Notes: generated from the letters alone by a model not told the origin. A DNA stretch of 56,004 nucleotides from Lachnospiraceae bacterium (GCA_024693845.1 JAILKJ010000041.1:1-56004), one strand, 5' to 3'. Positions 26,595-35,910 are shown, numbered from the stretch's first letter. Numbers and translations: made by a program.

Positions 26595-28187
26595 TTAGTA
26601 GGCGGTCATTCTGATATCACCCTGGCTGTAATGGAACCTGCAGTAGCTGACTTCCTTTTTCAGGGTCGTGGAATCGTCACCGATGACGATCTTGGTACCA
26701 GGATAAGCCGTATCCCTTACGCGAACGCAGGATTCTTCCTTGTTCTGGAGAAGATCCTCGATATCCATAAGCTCATAATCGTCCGCCTCCAGCTGCTCAT
26801 CGATCTGCTTGGCAGCCTTAGCCAGCGACTGGACATAATTCATCTGATCGGGGGGAAGCTTCACACCCTTCTTCATCTTCTCTGCGGCGCCGGTAAGGGT
26901 GGTCTGGATCATCATTCTCTTCTTCTGAAGCTCCAACATTTCCTTCTGCAGCACCTGGAATCTGGCCTTCATAGCCGGATCCACGCCCACCTCAACAACG
27001 GTGTCGGCTCCCATTGCCGATCCGAGAACTCGACAGGAAACCTGCTGGGTGGCACGTACGGTACCGCCTGCGATAAAGCCCTTGCGGCCGTCCACCTTGA
27101 CCTCGTTCTTGGCATTGACCTTGCTGTGCATGATGGAATCCGTCTCCACATAGGTTCCGGCCTCCACCTCGGTATTCTCGATAAATTTGGAGATCACGCA
27201 TCCGCCTGCCACCAGCTTGCCCCGGTTCATTCCGTTTACGCCCATGGCAATGATGATATCTCCGCCCGCAGTCAGGTTCGCACCCTCGACTACGCCTCTT
27301 ACTTCAATATTTCCGGTAGCGGTAACGGAGAAACCTGTCTGTACGTTGCCGCCAACCACGACACTGCCCTCGGCGTTGATATTACCGGTGGCGGTGCCCA
27401 CGTTCTCCACCTCATACACATCCGACACAAAGACCTTGCCGCTGGCCAGGGAAACATGACCGTTGATCTGGCTGCGCAGCTCCGTCTTTTCCTCGTTGAC
27501 ATCGATCTTCAGACCATACTTGAGCACCATGTGCTTAACCTGTCTGGGCTTCTCAACCTCTCCGAAAACGGAATATCCCGCCTCACCTCTGTCCTCGGGA
27601 TGAAGCTTGGCAAGAAGGTCGCCTGCCTTACAGTGATTGATGGTGTTCAGGTTGAAGAAATCCACCGACCCGTCTTCTTTTCTTTCGGGTCTGGCGGTAA
27701 GATCCGTATTGAAAAAATACTCGATCCAGGCATCCGTACCATGCCGGGGTGCTTTTCCCCTTGCCACTACGATATCGGTACAGTACTGACGATTCTGCAG
27801 AAAGTTGTCAATGGCCTGCTCATCGATACCCATCTTAACCTTCTGGTAATTCAGATCCCGGATGATCTCATCCTTCCCCATGCCGATACCACCGGTACTG
27901 GGCGCATAGAATCTGGCGGTAGCCGTCATTCTGTCCGCGGAAACGGAAACCATCATCATCTCCTGCTCCGCATAGATGGGGGTAGGCATAAGAGGGATCA
28001 CAACGGATCCCACCGTAAGATTCTGGATCGCTTCAAAAATGGTCTTTACGTCAAACTGCTGGATCCGCTTCATCTGAAGATAAGATGAGAGTTCATTGAT
28101 ATCGACGGGAGCTCCGCCATCCGTAGGCGCGAAGATCTCGATCCCCGTTCCCGCCTGAGAAATGTTAAGTCTGAAATATCCGTTCAT
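26595..28187 (-). CDS. fapA: FapA/DUF342 family protein
   Basis: 530 residues. A central right-handed beta-helix-like stretch (about 235-390) with repeated 'GNINAEGSVVVGGNVQTG', 'GNIEVRGVVEGANLTAGGDI' and 'MGVNGMNRGKLVAGG' units is typical of DUF342/FapA, followed by a coiled coil (about 400-470) and a C-terminal beta-rich tail. FapA-like proteins are cytoplasmic polymer-forming scaffolds whose exact role is unclear; they recur near sigma-D and chemotaxis genes in clostridia. ATG behind GGGGGG. Spaced 13 bases after sigD. Confidence 0.88.
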   Translation of the reverse strand: MNGYFRLNISQAGTGIEIFAPTDGGAPVDINELSSYLQMKRIQQFDVKTIFEAIQNLTVGSVVIPLMPTPIYAEQEMMMVSVSADRMTATARFYAPSTGGIGMGKDEIIRDLNYQKVKMGIDEQAIDNFLQNRQYCTDIVVARGKAPRHGTDAWIEYFFNTDLTARPERKEDGSVDFFNLNTINHCKAGDLLAKLHPEDRGEAGYSVFGEVEKPRQVKHMVLKYGLKIDVNEEKTELRSQINGHVSLASGKVFVSDVYEVENVGTATGNINAEGSVVVGGNVQTGFSVTATGNIEVRGVVEGANLTAGGDIIIAMGVNGMNRGKLVAGGCVISKFIENTEVEAGTYVETDSIMHSKVNAKNEVKVDGRKGFIAGGTVRATQQVSCRVLGSAMGADTVVEVGVDPAMKARFQVLQKEMLELQKKRMMIQTTLTGAAEKMKKGVKLPPDQMNYVQSLAKAAKQIDEQLEADDYELMDIEDLLQNKEESCVRVRDTAYPGTKIVIGDDSTTLKKEVSYCRFHYSQGDIRMTAY

Positions 28188-28200
28188 ATATTCCCCCCGT

Positions 28201-28974
28201 TTACGCTTTGTTATGCAGGATTCCCATGTAATTGCCCATTCTGGTCTTCATCTTGGCAAGCGCCCTGGTATGAAGCTGGGAAACCCTGGATTCGGAAACC
28301 TCCAGCACATTGCTGACTTCCTTAAGCGTCATTTCCTCATAGTAGTAAAGTGTGATGACCGTCTTCTCTTTTTCGGTCAAAAGCTCCAGCGCCGAAATGA
28401 GCATTTCCTTCAATTCCTGCTGCTCAAGCGCTTTTTCGGGCTGCTGGAAATCCGATGAAACTCTTCCCCTTTCATTCGGGATATCGCTTCCCGTTTCCAG
28501 ATATTCGTTCAGGGAAACCACTCCCGTGATCTTCATCTGTGACTGCCAGTCAACATATTCTTCGGAGCTGATCCCCAACCCCTGAGCGACCTCTTCGTCT
28601 GTGGCTTCGCGGCCCTTCTCAGCCTGTATCTGGCTCATGACCTTGTCGATCTGCTTCTGTTTCTGACGGATGGTCCTGGGGATCCAGTCCATCTTACGGA
28701 TCTGATCCAGGATTGCTCCCCTGATCCGAAGCGAGGCATAGGTCTCGAACTTCACATCCTTGAAGGCATCATATTTATCGATGGCATCGATCAAACCGAA
28801 GATCCCGTATCCGCAAAGATCATCGAACTCCACGTTGCTGCCCAGATACATGGACAGACGTCCCGCAACCAGCTTGACCAGCGGTGCGTATTCCAGGATC
28901 AGTTTTTCTCTCAGGTCATCGCTTTTTGTTCTTGCATAGTCCACCCAAAGACGCTTTCTGGCGGCTTCATCCAT
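28201..28974 (-). CDS. fliA: RNA polymerase sigma factor for flagellar genes (FliA/SigD/WhiG family)
   Basis: 257 residues: region 2 ('LVKLVAGRLSMYLGSNVEFD', 'GIFGLIDAIDKYD', 'FETYASLRIRGAILDQIRKM DW'-type helix), region 3 and region 4 ending in an HTH ('MTLKEVSNVLEVSESRVSQL'). This is the standard sigma-28 length and lacks sigma-70 region 1. It should direct late flagellar genes (flagellin, chemoreceptors) elsewhere. No anti-sigma FlgM gene is in the window. Start ATG behind GGGGAGG. Placed after the che genes, as in Bacillus. Confidence 0.96.
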   Translation of the reverse strand: MDEAARKRLWVDYARTKSDDLREKLILEYAPLVKLVAGRLSMYLGSNVEFDDLCGYGIFGLIDAIDKYDAFKDVKFETYASLRIRGAILDQIRKMDWIPRTIRQKQKQIDKVMSQIQAEKGREATDEEVAQGLGISSEEYVDWQSQMKITGVVSLNEYLETGSDIPNERGRVSSDFQQPEKALEQQELKEMLISALELLTEKEKTVITLYYYEEMTLKEVSNVLEVSESRVSQLHTRALAKMKTRMGNYMGILHNKA

Positions 28975-28998
28975 AGCAGTAACCTCCCCGGCAGGCCG

Positions 28999-29325
28999 TT
29001 ATGACTCGTGTTCCTTCTCAATCACGGAGCCATCCTCGCTTTCCATCATAGCGTTGTCCTGCTCGTCCTGTTTTTTGGATGCTTCATATTCCTCAAGCAG
29101 CGCTTTTTCCTTCTCTTCCCTCTCCTTCTTCTTCAAGGCAATATCGCTGATGCCCATCTTGTCGAAAAGGAGCTTGATCAGAAGGCTGAAGATATAAAAC
29201 CCCACTAAAACTCCCAAAATGATCACAAGGGAGTCCTTCAATTCATAATGCCCCACAAAGGTCATGACAGCGGCCACAAGGCCCGCAGTCAAAGTGACAA
29301 AAGGGGGAATCTTCCGTGTATCCAT
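28999..29325 (-). CDS. Small two-helix membrane protein of unknown function
   Basis: 108 residues with two hydrophobic helices (about 8-24 and 32-52), then a highly charged cytoplasmic tail (60-108; 'KKKEREEKEKALLEEYE') likely to be a coiled coil. ATG behind AGGGGACAG. It sits between cheD (11 bases) and sigD (24 bases). Small membrane proteins at this spot are usual in Lachnospiraceae che clusters, but I know no function. Confidence 0.7.
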   Translation of the reverse strand: MDTRKIPPFVTLTAGLVAAVMTFVGHYELKDSLVIILGVLVGFYIFSLLIKLLFDKMGISDIALKKKEREEKEKALLEEYEASKKQDEQDNAMMESEDGSVIEKEHES

Positions 29326-29336
29326 TCTGTCCCCTG

Positions 29337-29822
29337 TCAGATAACGTACTCATCCCTGCCCACCGCACGGATCAGGAAGTTTCCGTTGGCAGGATAATAG
29401 ACTACGGTACGTCCGAAATTCTTCCCGGTGTCTTCCGCCAGGATCGGTATACGGAGCTCCCCGAGCTTCTTTTTTACCGCTTCTGCGTTACGCTCTCCCA
29501 CGTTCGCCGATGTGGACTTGCCGGAAAAAGCAAACATTTGGGCTCCTCCCGCGATCTTGGCTTCCAGTCTTGTCCTGCCGGCACCCATTGCCACCAGCTG
29601 TCTGACCAGCTCGTCAATGCCCGTGTCCGCGAATTTCGGAATATTGGTATTGTCTTTGATTGCCGTACTGTCCGGCAACATGATATGTGCCAGTCCGCCG
29701 ATCCCTTTGGCCGCATCTCTGATGGCAATCCCGACGCAGGATCCCAGTCCCAGCGTCGTCAGGGCGTCAGGCGCTTTGCAGACCTTCAGATCAGCCATAC
29801 CTACTTTAATGATTTCACTCAT
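29337..29822 (-). CDS. cheD: Chemoreceptor glutamine deamidase CheD
   Basis: 161 residues; converts receptor glutamines to glutamate and stimulates CheC. The catalytic cysteine C29 ('LGSCVGI') and histidine H46 ('GLAHIMLP') are both present, plus the usual late threonine region. Adjacent to cheC, its partner in the adaptation loop (39 bases apart). Confidence 0.95.
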   Translation of the reverse strand: MSEIIKVGMADLKVCKAPDALTTLGLGSCVGIAIRDAAKGIGGLAHIMLPDSTAIKDNTNIPKFADTGIDELVRQLVAMGAGRTRLEAKIAGGAQMFAFSGKSTSANVGERNAEAVKKKLGELRIPILAEDTGKNFGRTVVYYPANGNFLIRAVGRDEYVI

Positions 29823-29861
29823 GATTAGCCGTTCTCCCGATCGTATTCCCCTCGCACTTTA

Positions 29862-30485
29862 TCAGCCGATTCCCAAGGATCCCATGATCTTGTCGTAGGA
29901 CTCCAGATCGGGTACCAGAATAAAGAATCCGTCTATCTCTTTGTCATCCGTAAACTGCGTCTGGATCAGCAGCATCTTATCTCCGAGCTCCCCAAACTCG
30001 ATAGCCGGTACGGAAAGGATCGCTCCGGCCATATCAATGCTCAGATCCGGGATCGAAGGATAAATCTTCATATTGGTCAGCATGGAAAGCGAGTTAAGAT
30101 ATGCTCCCGTGATGATGTTACCGATCTCCTTGAGAGCCGACAACTCCATCTCATCAAAGCCGCCCTCGGTCTTTCCGCCCGATCCGACACCCATCAGCTG
30201 GTTTACGAGGATATGGGCCGCTTCCTCCTGCAGCAGGAACATGATACTTCCGTCGATATCTCCCTCCACAAGAAGATAGATGCCTGCCATGATCTGCTCT
30301 TCGCCGCCCATGATGGCGCCAACCTCTTGGAAGTCCAGAAGCCTAACCTGAGGCACCTTCATATCCACCTTCTGACCCAGCAGCTGTGCCAGGGCCGTGG
30401 TAGCGTTTCCGGCGCCGATATTACCGATCTCCTTGAGTACGTCAAAATACTCCTGGGATACATGATTCAAATCCAACGTAGCCAT
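29862..30485 (-). CDS. cheC: CheY-P phosphatase CheC
   Basis: 207 residues. Both phosphatase motifs of the family are complete: E19/N22 in 'EIGNIGAGNA' and E120/N123 in 'EIGNIITGAY'. It removes phosphate from CheY and binds CheD. Start ATG behind AGAGGTGAA. It follows cheW after a 114-base gap with a stable hairpin, the largest gap among the che genes. Confidence 0.95.
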   Translation of the reverse strand: MATLDLNHVSQEYFDVLKEIGNIGAGNATTALAQLLGQKVDMKVPQVRLLDFQEVGAIMGGEEQIMAGIYLLVEGDIDGSIMFLLQEEAAHILVNQLMGVGSGGKTEGGFDEMELSALKEIGNIITGAYLNSLSMLTNMKIYPSIPDLSIDMAGAILSVPAIEFGELGDKMLLIQTQFTDDKEIDGFFILVPDLESYDKIMGSLGIG

Positions 30486-30541
30486 AGTTCACCTCTGATG
30501 GCCCGCCCACAGCTCATACTGCAAGCGATACCATGTAACAA

Positions 30542-30577
30542 CGATAGACGAAAAGAGTTACTCCTTTTCGTCTATCG
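30542..30577 (-). promoter_or_regulatory. Stable hairpin between cheW and cheC
   Basis: A perfect 14-bp stem (30542-30555 with 30564-30577) with an 8-base loop. There is no T-tract on the minus strand (it reads TCGTTGTTAC afterwards), so it is not a standard terminator; it may be a processing or RNA-stability element that sets the ratio of CheC/CheD to CheA/CheW. Confidence 0.6.
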
Positions 30578-30599
30578 CAATCAACTCATCTGCCAAACA

Positions 30600-31082
30600 T
30601 TAAACTGCTACTTCTTTATCTCCGAAGGTAGCGTTGATATCCAGAAGGGAGATCAGTCTGTCTCTCTCCTGATCCTTGCCCACGCCGAACAGGAAGCTTG
30701 CAATGGTCTCCTTGGAGTTGTAGCCCACCTTTTCGATCTGGGAGGAATCCATCATGATAACCTCAAGCACCTCATCCACCAGTACGCCGATGGAATCGCC
30801 GGACTCAAGCTTAATGATGATGATCCTGGTTGTCTTGGTTATTTCGTCAGGCTCAAGACCCATCTTGATCCTGAGGCTGATCACGGGGATAACCTCACCA
30901 CGCAGGTTCAACACGCCCTTGATATGGGATGCCACGTTGGGCACTCTCGTGATCCTCTGCATGCGGACGATGTTATCCACGTATTTGATATCGATGCCGA
31001 ATACCTCGTCTCCGTAACGGATCACGATGTACTGAACCTGCTCGAATTCTTCCTGCTGCTGAATATCCATAATCTCTTCCAT
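30600..31082 (-). CDS. cheW: Chemotaxis coupling protein CheW
   Basis: 160 residues, one CheW domain ('EVFGIDIKYVDNIVRM', 'GVLNLRGEVIPVISLR', 'VGVLVDEV'-like segment). It links CheA to the receptors. ATG behind AAGGGGG; 12 bases downstream of cheA. The N-terminal 12 residues are Glu/Gln-rich and variable. Confidence 0.95.
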   Translation of the reverse strand: MEEIMDIQQQEEFEQVQYIVIRYGDEVFGIDIKYVDNIVRMQRITRVPNVASHIKGVLNLRGEVIPVISLRIKMGLEPDEITKTTRIIIIKLESGDSIGVLVDEVLEVIMMDSSQIEKVGYNSKETIASFLFGVGKDQERDRLISLLDINATFGDKEVAV

Positions 31083-31094
31083 GTCGTGACCCCC

Positions 31095-33194
31095 TTAAAT
31101 CAATGCGTTCGTATCCAGGATCAGGGCTACCTCGCCATCACCGAGGATGGTAGCACCGCTGATGATCTTGGACTTGTTGATATATTTACCAAGTGACTTG
31201 ATAACGATCTCCTGCTGACCCATGAGCTCATCCACGATGAGACCTGCCAGCTTATCTCCCTTCTTAACGATGATAACCAGAAGATTGTCATCCGGTCCTT
31301 TGGTGGATTCGATGGAAAGTACACGGTTCATACGGATCAAAGGTACCACGGTACCACGCAGGTTCATGACTTCCTTGTTCTCTACCAGCTTGACTTCGCT
31401 CTTGGCAACATCCTCGATGGTCTGGATGGAACCCAGGGAGATGGCGTACTTCTCGCCGCCGATCTCTACCATCAGCGCCTGGATGATGGCCAGGGTCAGA
31501 GGAAGGCGGATCGTAAAGGTGGAGCCTTCACCAAGCTTTGTCTTGATATCCACTTCGCCGGAAAGGGATTCGATCTTGGACTTAACCACATCGAGTCCGA
31601 CGCCTCTTCCCGAAATATCTGTAACCACCTTAGCCGTTGAGAAACTGGGCAGGAACAACAGATTGACGATATCCTTGTCTTCCATGTTCTCAGCCTGCTC
31701 AGCGGTGATGGTTCCGCGTTCAATGGCTTTCTTCTTAACGGCTTCCACATCGATGCCGTTACCGTCATCGCCAACCTCGATCACGACGGTATTACCATCC
31801 TGATATGCATTGAGGAAAACGGTTCCTTCTTCCGGCTTGCCTCTCTGAAGACGTACATCCGGAGTCTCAAGTCCGTGGTCAGCGGAATTACGGAGCAGGT
31901 GCATCAGGGGATCACCGATCTCATCAACCACGGTACGGTCAAGCTCGGTCTCCTCACCACTCATCTTAAGAACGATCTTCTTGTTAAGCTGCTTGGAGAG
32001 ATCCCTGATCATCTTCGGGAATTTCTGTACTACGTTCTCGATAGGCACCATGCGGACCTTCATAACGGATTCGTGAAGGTTGGTGGTGACGCTCTCCAGA
32101 TACTCGATCTGCTCGTTGAAAGCACCGCCGGTCTCCATACCTTCCTGCATGGAAGCGGAAACCAGGGAGTTCTTTGCGATGATCAGCTCGCTGACCAGGT
32201 TCATCAGAACATCCAGCTTCTCGATATCCACACGAACGGTTCTGTTCACAACAGGCTTGCCCACAGCCTTCTTATCAGCCGGTGCATTCTTGGCACCGCC
32301 CTTGGAAGCATCAGCACCCGGTGCGGGATGTGCAGCCTGAGCCGCTGCTTTTTCCTTGGGCTCCTCTGCAACGCCTGCGGATTCAGCAGGCTCCACGTCG
32401 ATCACGCCGGTATAGACGGATTCGATCTCGGAAACACTCATAACTGCCTTCTTCAGCGTTTCTTCATCGGATTCGGTGATCACGATCATGCTGAAGTCAA
32501 AATCAAATTTCTCATCTTCGATATCCTGTGCGGAGGGCTGGGAAAGGATGATCTCTCCAATCTCCTCGATGGCCTTGAATACCAGGAATGCCCTGGCTGC
32601 CTTCAGGATGCAGCTTTCCTGTACATATACGGTAACACCGAAAACCTTCTTGCCCTGGGCAACTGCCTCACCCAACACGGTATTCTCGGTATCGCCCAGC
32701 TTGATCTGATCCCACTTGGCCTTGCCTTCGCTGTCGGAATCACCGGCGCTCTCCGGCGCCGCAGCTTCGGGAGCAGCTTCCGTAGCCGCTTCTGCAGCAG
32801 GTTCTGCGGATTTACCCTCCAGATAATCCTTCAGGGCCTTGATCAGATGATCATTCTCATTGTCGCCCTCATCGGAGGTATTGGCGATATTGTCCGTATA
32901 CTCCTCCAACGCATCGAGGCACTGGAAAAGCAGATCCACCATGGGGCCGTCCACCTTGATGGTGTTGTTGCGGACCTCGGAGAAAACGTTCTCCATGTCA
33001 TGGGTCAGATTCTGCATTCTCTTATAGCCCATGGTTCCGGCCATACCCTTAAGGGTATGAGCGCTTCGGAAGATCTCATTGATCGTATCCATGTTGTCGG
33101 GCTCCTGCTCGAGGATCATGAACTGATCGGAGAGAGTCTGCAGATGTTCCTTTGTTTCATCGAGGAAAATTTCGAGATATTGTGTTACATCCAT
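31095..33194 (-). CDS. cheA: Chemotaxis histidine kinase CheA
   Basis: 699 residues with all five parts: P1 HPt with H46 in 'SAHTLKGMAG'; an acidic Ala/Glu linker; P2 CheY-binding domain (about 165-275); second linker; dimerisation P3 ('LMNLVSELIIAKNSL'); ATPase P4 ('HLLRNSADHG', 'VGDDGNGID', 'ISGRGVGLDVV'); and CheW-like P5 at the end. It phosphorylates CheY and CheB. One base separates it from cheB. Confidence 0.97.
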   Translation of the reverse strand: MDVTQYLEIFLDETKEHLQTLSDQFMILEQEPDNMDTINEIFRSAHTLKGMAGTMGYKRMQNLTHDMENVFSEVRNNTIKVDGPMVDLLFQCLDALEEYTDNIANTSDEGDNENDHLIKALKDYLEGKSAEPAAEAATEAAPEAAAPESAGDSDSEGKAKWDQIKLGDTENTVLGEAVAQGKKVFGVTVYVQESCILKAARAFLVFKAIEEIGEIILSQPSAQDIEDEKFDFDFSMIVITESDEETLKKAVMSVSEIESVYTGVIDVEPAESAGVAEEPKEKAAAQAAHPAPGADASKGGAKNAPADKKAVGKPVVNRTVRVDIEKLDVLMNLVSELIIAKNSLVSASMQEGMETGGAFNEQIEYLESVTTNLHESVMKVRMVPIENVVQKFPKMIRDLSKQLNKKIVLKMSGEETELDRTVVDEIGDPLMHLLRNSADHGLETPDVRLQRGKPEEGTVFLNAYQDGNTVVIEVGDDGNGIDVEAVKKKAIERGTITAEQAENMEDKDIVNLLFLPSFSTAKVVTDISGRGVGLDVVKSKIESLSGEVDIKTKLGEGSTFTIRLPLTLAIIQALMVEIGGEKYAISLGSIQTIEDVAKSEVKLVENKEVMNLRGTVVPLIRMNRVLSIESTKGPDDNLLVIIVKKGDKLAGLIVDELMGQQEIVIKSLGKYINKSKIISGATILGDGEVALILDTNALI

Positions 33195-33195
33195 G

Positions 33196-34284
33196 TTATT
33201 TAACCCCCACGTTCTTTGTGATGGCCGAAGCCAGGTTCTCTAAAGGTTCCACTTGATCGGACAGGCCGGCTGCCACCGCTGCCCTGGGCATTCCGTATAC
33301 CGCACAGGTGGACTGCTCCTGGGTGATGACATAGGTCTTTTTACAGGGCTTGAGGTTCTTGACTCCCTCGGTTCCGTCAGCGCCCATCCCCGTCATGATG
33401 ACGCATACGGCTGAATCGTATCCGCATTCCGCCAGGGATTCGTACATGTAATTCGCACAGGGCTTGACGCCTTCTCTGTGAGGCGCGTCATCCAGATGGA
33501 TGTAATGTCCGTTCTGCTTCTGCACTACATGCATGTGCTTTCCGCCCGGGGCAATGTACACCGTTCCGGCGACTACCTCCATGTTCTCTGCTCCCTCTAC
33601 AACCCGCAGGTTGCTCACATCGTTGAGCCTCTCGGCCAGCGAAGCCGTAAAGCCTGCCGGCATGTGCTGCACGATGAGCACCGGAGCTGCCAGATTGCCG
33701 GGTAGATAAGGGATCACCGATTGAAGTGCCCTCGGTCCGCCCGTAGAAGAAGCAATGGCAACGATCTGCTTCGCACTTCCCGCCTTGGGCGCTCCCGTAA
33801 TGACCGGGGTTGCCGGTGTCCTGGCTCCTGCTGACGGCTTTGCAACCGCCGGCGCCGGAGGCATTGACCGGGTGGGAATGATGCGGCTGATGGAAACCTC
33901 TTCCAGCCTGCTCAAAAACTCCGCGGCAAATTTCTCGTTGCTGGCTCCCGTGAGGGATGCGGGTTTGTGGACAAAATCCACGGCTCCCAGCTCCAGGGCA
34001 TCCATGGTGATCTGTGCACCCTCGGTGGTCTTTGATGAGAACACCAGGATCTTCACCCTCTTATGCCGCTTCTGAAGCTCCCGAAGAACCGTCAGGCCGT
34101 CCATCCTGGGCATTACCATGTCCATGACGACCACATCATAGCGATTGGTCAGCATCGCCTGCAGTCCTTCTTCACCGTTGCAAGTGATATCCTTAACCTC
34201 AAACCGACTGTCCGAATTAATTATATCACAGATAACTCTTCTCATGAGTGCAGAGTCATCAATAACGAGAACTTTTTTCTTCAC
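33196..34284 (-). CDS. cheB: Receptor methylesterase/response regulator CheB
   Basis: 362 residues: receiver with D55 ('VVVMDMVMPRMDG'), Pro/Ala linker (about 140-168), and the methylesterase domain with S180 ('ASSTGGP'), H207 ('VQHMP') and D303 ('MGADG'). It removes receptor methyl groups or deamidates; the matching methylase CheR is not in the window. GTG start (34284) whose G is the last base of the upstream PilZ stop, with AGGAG eight bases before it. Confidence 0.96.
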   Translation of the reverse strand: MKKKVLVIDDSALMRRVICDIINSDSRFEVKDITCNGEEGLQAMLTNRYDVVVMDMVMPRMDGLTVLRELQKRHKRVKILVFSSKTTEGAQITMDALELGAVDFVHKPASLTGASNEKFAAEFLSRLEEVSISRIIPTRSMPPAPAVAKPSAGARTPATPVITGAPKAGSAKQIVAIASSTGGPRALQSVIPYLPGNLAAPVLIVQHMPAGFTASLAERLNDVSNLRVVEGAENMEVVAGTVYIAPGGKHMHVVQKQNGHYIHLDDAPHREGVKPCANYMYESLAECGYDSAVCVIMTGMGADGTEGVKNLKPCKKTYVITQEQSTCAVYGMPRAAVAAGLSDQVEPLENLASAITKNVGVK

Positions 34285-34994
34285 TATCCGTTTCTCCTCT
34301 GTCTGTTCTTACGCTCTTCCTCAAAGATGTAACGAATGATCTCTTCTCTCACTTCATTTTCCATGTTCAGGTACTTGACTCTGTGTTCATACTGCCCCGG
34401 CTTGCCCGCCACCTCATAGGACTCCAGGATCTTGCCGGTGATCTCGTAGCTTTTCTCTTTTCCGGCGATATTGAGCTGGTAGGTAAGATAGATCAGCGTG
34501 CCCGCATCATAGCGGTTCCGGGAAACGAAACGAACGCCGCCGCCGCTGATATCCACGATAACGCTGCCCTCCATGGGAAGCCCCTGCTTGTAAAACTGCT
34601 CGTTCCTCTGTGCTGCCTCAAGCTCCTCCTCCTGAAGCTTTCTGGAAGCCATCTTCAGAACACAGGCGAAACGATAATACTCACGCCTCTGATACTTCCG
34701 AAGGTTGGTTGTGGGCTCGCACAAAAGAATGTACGTCCCCCCGGATTTATAGCGGTCCTTTACTCTTGCAAGGCACTGATAGAGTCCGTTGTTCGTATAG
34801 AAATAAAAATCGAAAACGCCGTCTACGGGCAGCAGGATGAGCTTGGTTTTCTCCATAGGCATATGAATCTCGAACTCTTCGTCCGAAAGTACATCGTACA
34901 CCCTCGATTCATACGTCTTTTTCCCATCCGGCTCATTCCTGTCCTTGACAACAACATCGACTTTATTGCCCGGATCAACATACTTAGTCAGCAT
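34284..34994 (-). CDS. Flagellar brake-type PilZ protein (YcgR/YpfA-like)
   Basis: 236 residues: an N-terminal YcgR-like beta-barrel and a C-terminal PilZ domain. The cyclic-di-GMP motif is present as 'KYQRREYYRF' (RxxxR) and 'DISGGGVRF' (DxSxxG), so binding is expected. A Lys/Glu insertion ('KLQEEELEAAQRNEQ') sits inside PilZ. In this position (after flhG, before cheB) such proteins slow or stop the motor when cyclic di-GMP is high. It links the signalling operon at 5-15 kb to motility. ATG behind AGAGGTGAA. Confidence 0.88.
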   Translation of the reverse strand: MLTKYVDPGNKVDVVVKDRNEPDGKKTYESRVYDVLSDEEFEIHMPMEKTKLILLPVDGVFDFYFYTNNGLYQCLARVKDRYKSGGTYILLCEPTTNLRKYQRREYYRFACVLKMASRKLQEEELEAAQRNEQFYKQGLPMEGSVIVDISGGGVRFVSRNRYDAGTLIYLTYQLNIAGKEKSYEITGKILESYEVAGKPGQYEHRVKYLNMENEVREEIIRYIFEEERKNRQRRNG

Positions 34995-35016
34995 AGCTTC
35001 ACCTCTTTTATATTAC

Positions 35017-35898
35017 TTAGCCCCTCTTATTGGCTATGATATGCGAGAAAAATGCGGCCATTCCGCGCTTTTTAACCTGCGCTTCCTGTTCTCCGTACAT
35101 CAATATCCGCGCCAGCTGTTCATAGGCCTTGGCAGATTTGGCTCCCGTGTCTGCCAGTGATACGGGCATCTGCTGCATCACCGCTGCCGCCAGTTTCGGG
35201 TCCTGAGGAACACTTCCAAGATAACTGATGGGTACCTTCAGATACCGGGCCACAACGGTATTTAACTTGGTGTACAGGTTCTTGCCGTCCTCCGGATCCT
35301 CCACACGGTTGGCGATGATACGGATCTGGGTCATATCACGCAGATACCTGGGATGCCGGTTTAGCGCTTTTACCAGGGAATAGGAATCCGTGATGGAAGT
35401 AGGTTCCGGTGTGGTGATCAGCAGGATCTCTCCGCTTGCCACCAGGAATTCCAGTACCGCATCGGAAATGCCCGCTCCCGTATCCACGATGATGATATCC
35501 GCGATGGAATCCAGCTTGGCCAGATTCTGGATGATATATACCAGATAGTCACGGCTCAGATTCGACATCCCCGCGATACCGCTGCCGCCGGAGATAAAAC
35601 CGACGCCGCCGGGTCCCCAAGTGATGATCTCGGTGATATCCTTCCCCTGATAGATCAGATCGCTCAGGTTGAACTTGGGCACCGTACCGAACATGATCTC
35701 GATGTTGGCCAGACCGAAGTCCGCATCCAGAATGATCACCCGCTGTCCCAGCCTGGTGAACTGGATCGCCAGATTAATGGCGGTGTTGGACTTGCCCACA
35801 CCTCCCTTGCCGCTGGTAACGGTGATGACCCGGGCAAGAGGTCGCTGAGGCGTCTGATTCATTTTTATGATGTTTCGAAGCTGTTGCGCCTGATCCAA
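35017..35898 (-). CDS. flhG: Flagellar number regulator FlhG (MinD-like ATPase)
   Basis: 293 residues. Deviant Walker A 'SGKGGVGKSN' (about 29-38), 'ILDADFGLAN' and 'DTGAGIS' as expected for the MinD/ParA family. The N-terminal DQAQQLR (2-8) is the FlhF-activating helix. It works with FlhF on flagellar placement and number. It starts with TTG (35898) behind AAGGAGGGG, at ideal spacing; no ATG is near. Confidence 0.95.
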   Translation of the reverse strand: MDQAQQLRNIIKMNQTPQRPLARVITVTSGKGGVGKSNTAINLAIQFTRLGQRVIILDADFGLANIEIMFGTVPKFNLSDLIYQGKDITEIITWGPGGVGFISGGSGIAGMSNLSRDYLVYIIQNLAKLDSIADIIIVDTGAGISDAVLEFLVASGEILLITTPEPTSITDSYSLVKALNRHPRYLRDMTQIRIIANRVEDPEDGKNLYTKLNTVVARYLKVPISYLGSVPQDPKLAAAVMQQMPVSLADTGAKSAKAYEQLARILMYGEQEAQVKKRGMAAFFSHIIANKRG

Positions 35899-35910
35899 TC
35901 CTACCCCTCC

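Noticed and set aside
26631-28088. 485-residue + strand ORF opposite fapA
   Set aside because: Antisense shadow; FapA repeats on the minus strand explain the long open frame.
30542-30577. Rho-independent terminator after cheW
   Set aside because: No T-tract on either usable side; downstream cheC and cheD clearly belong to the operon.
31875-33203. 442-residue + strand ORF opposite cheA
   Set aside because: Antisense shadow of a highly conserved gene.
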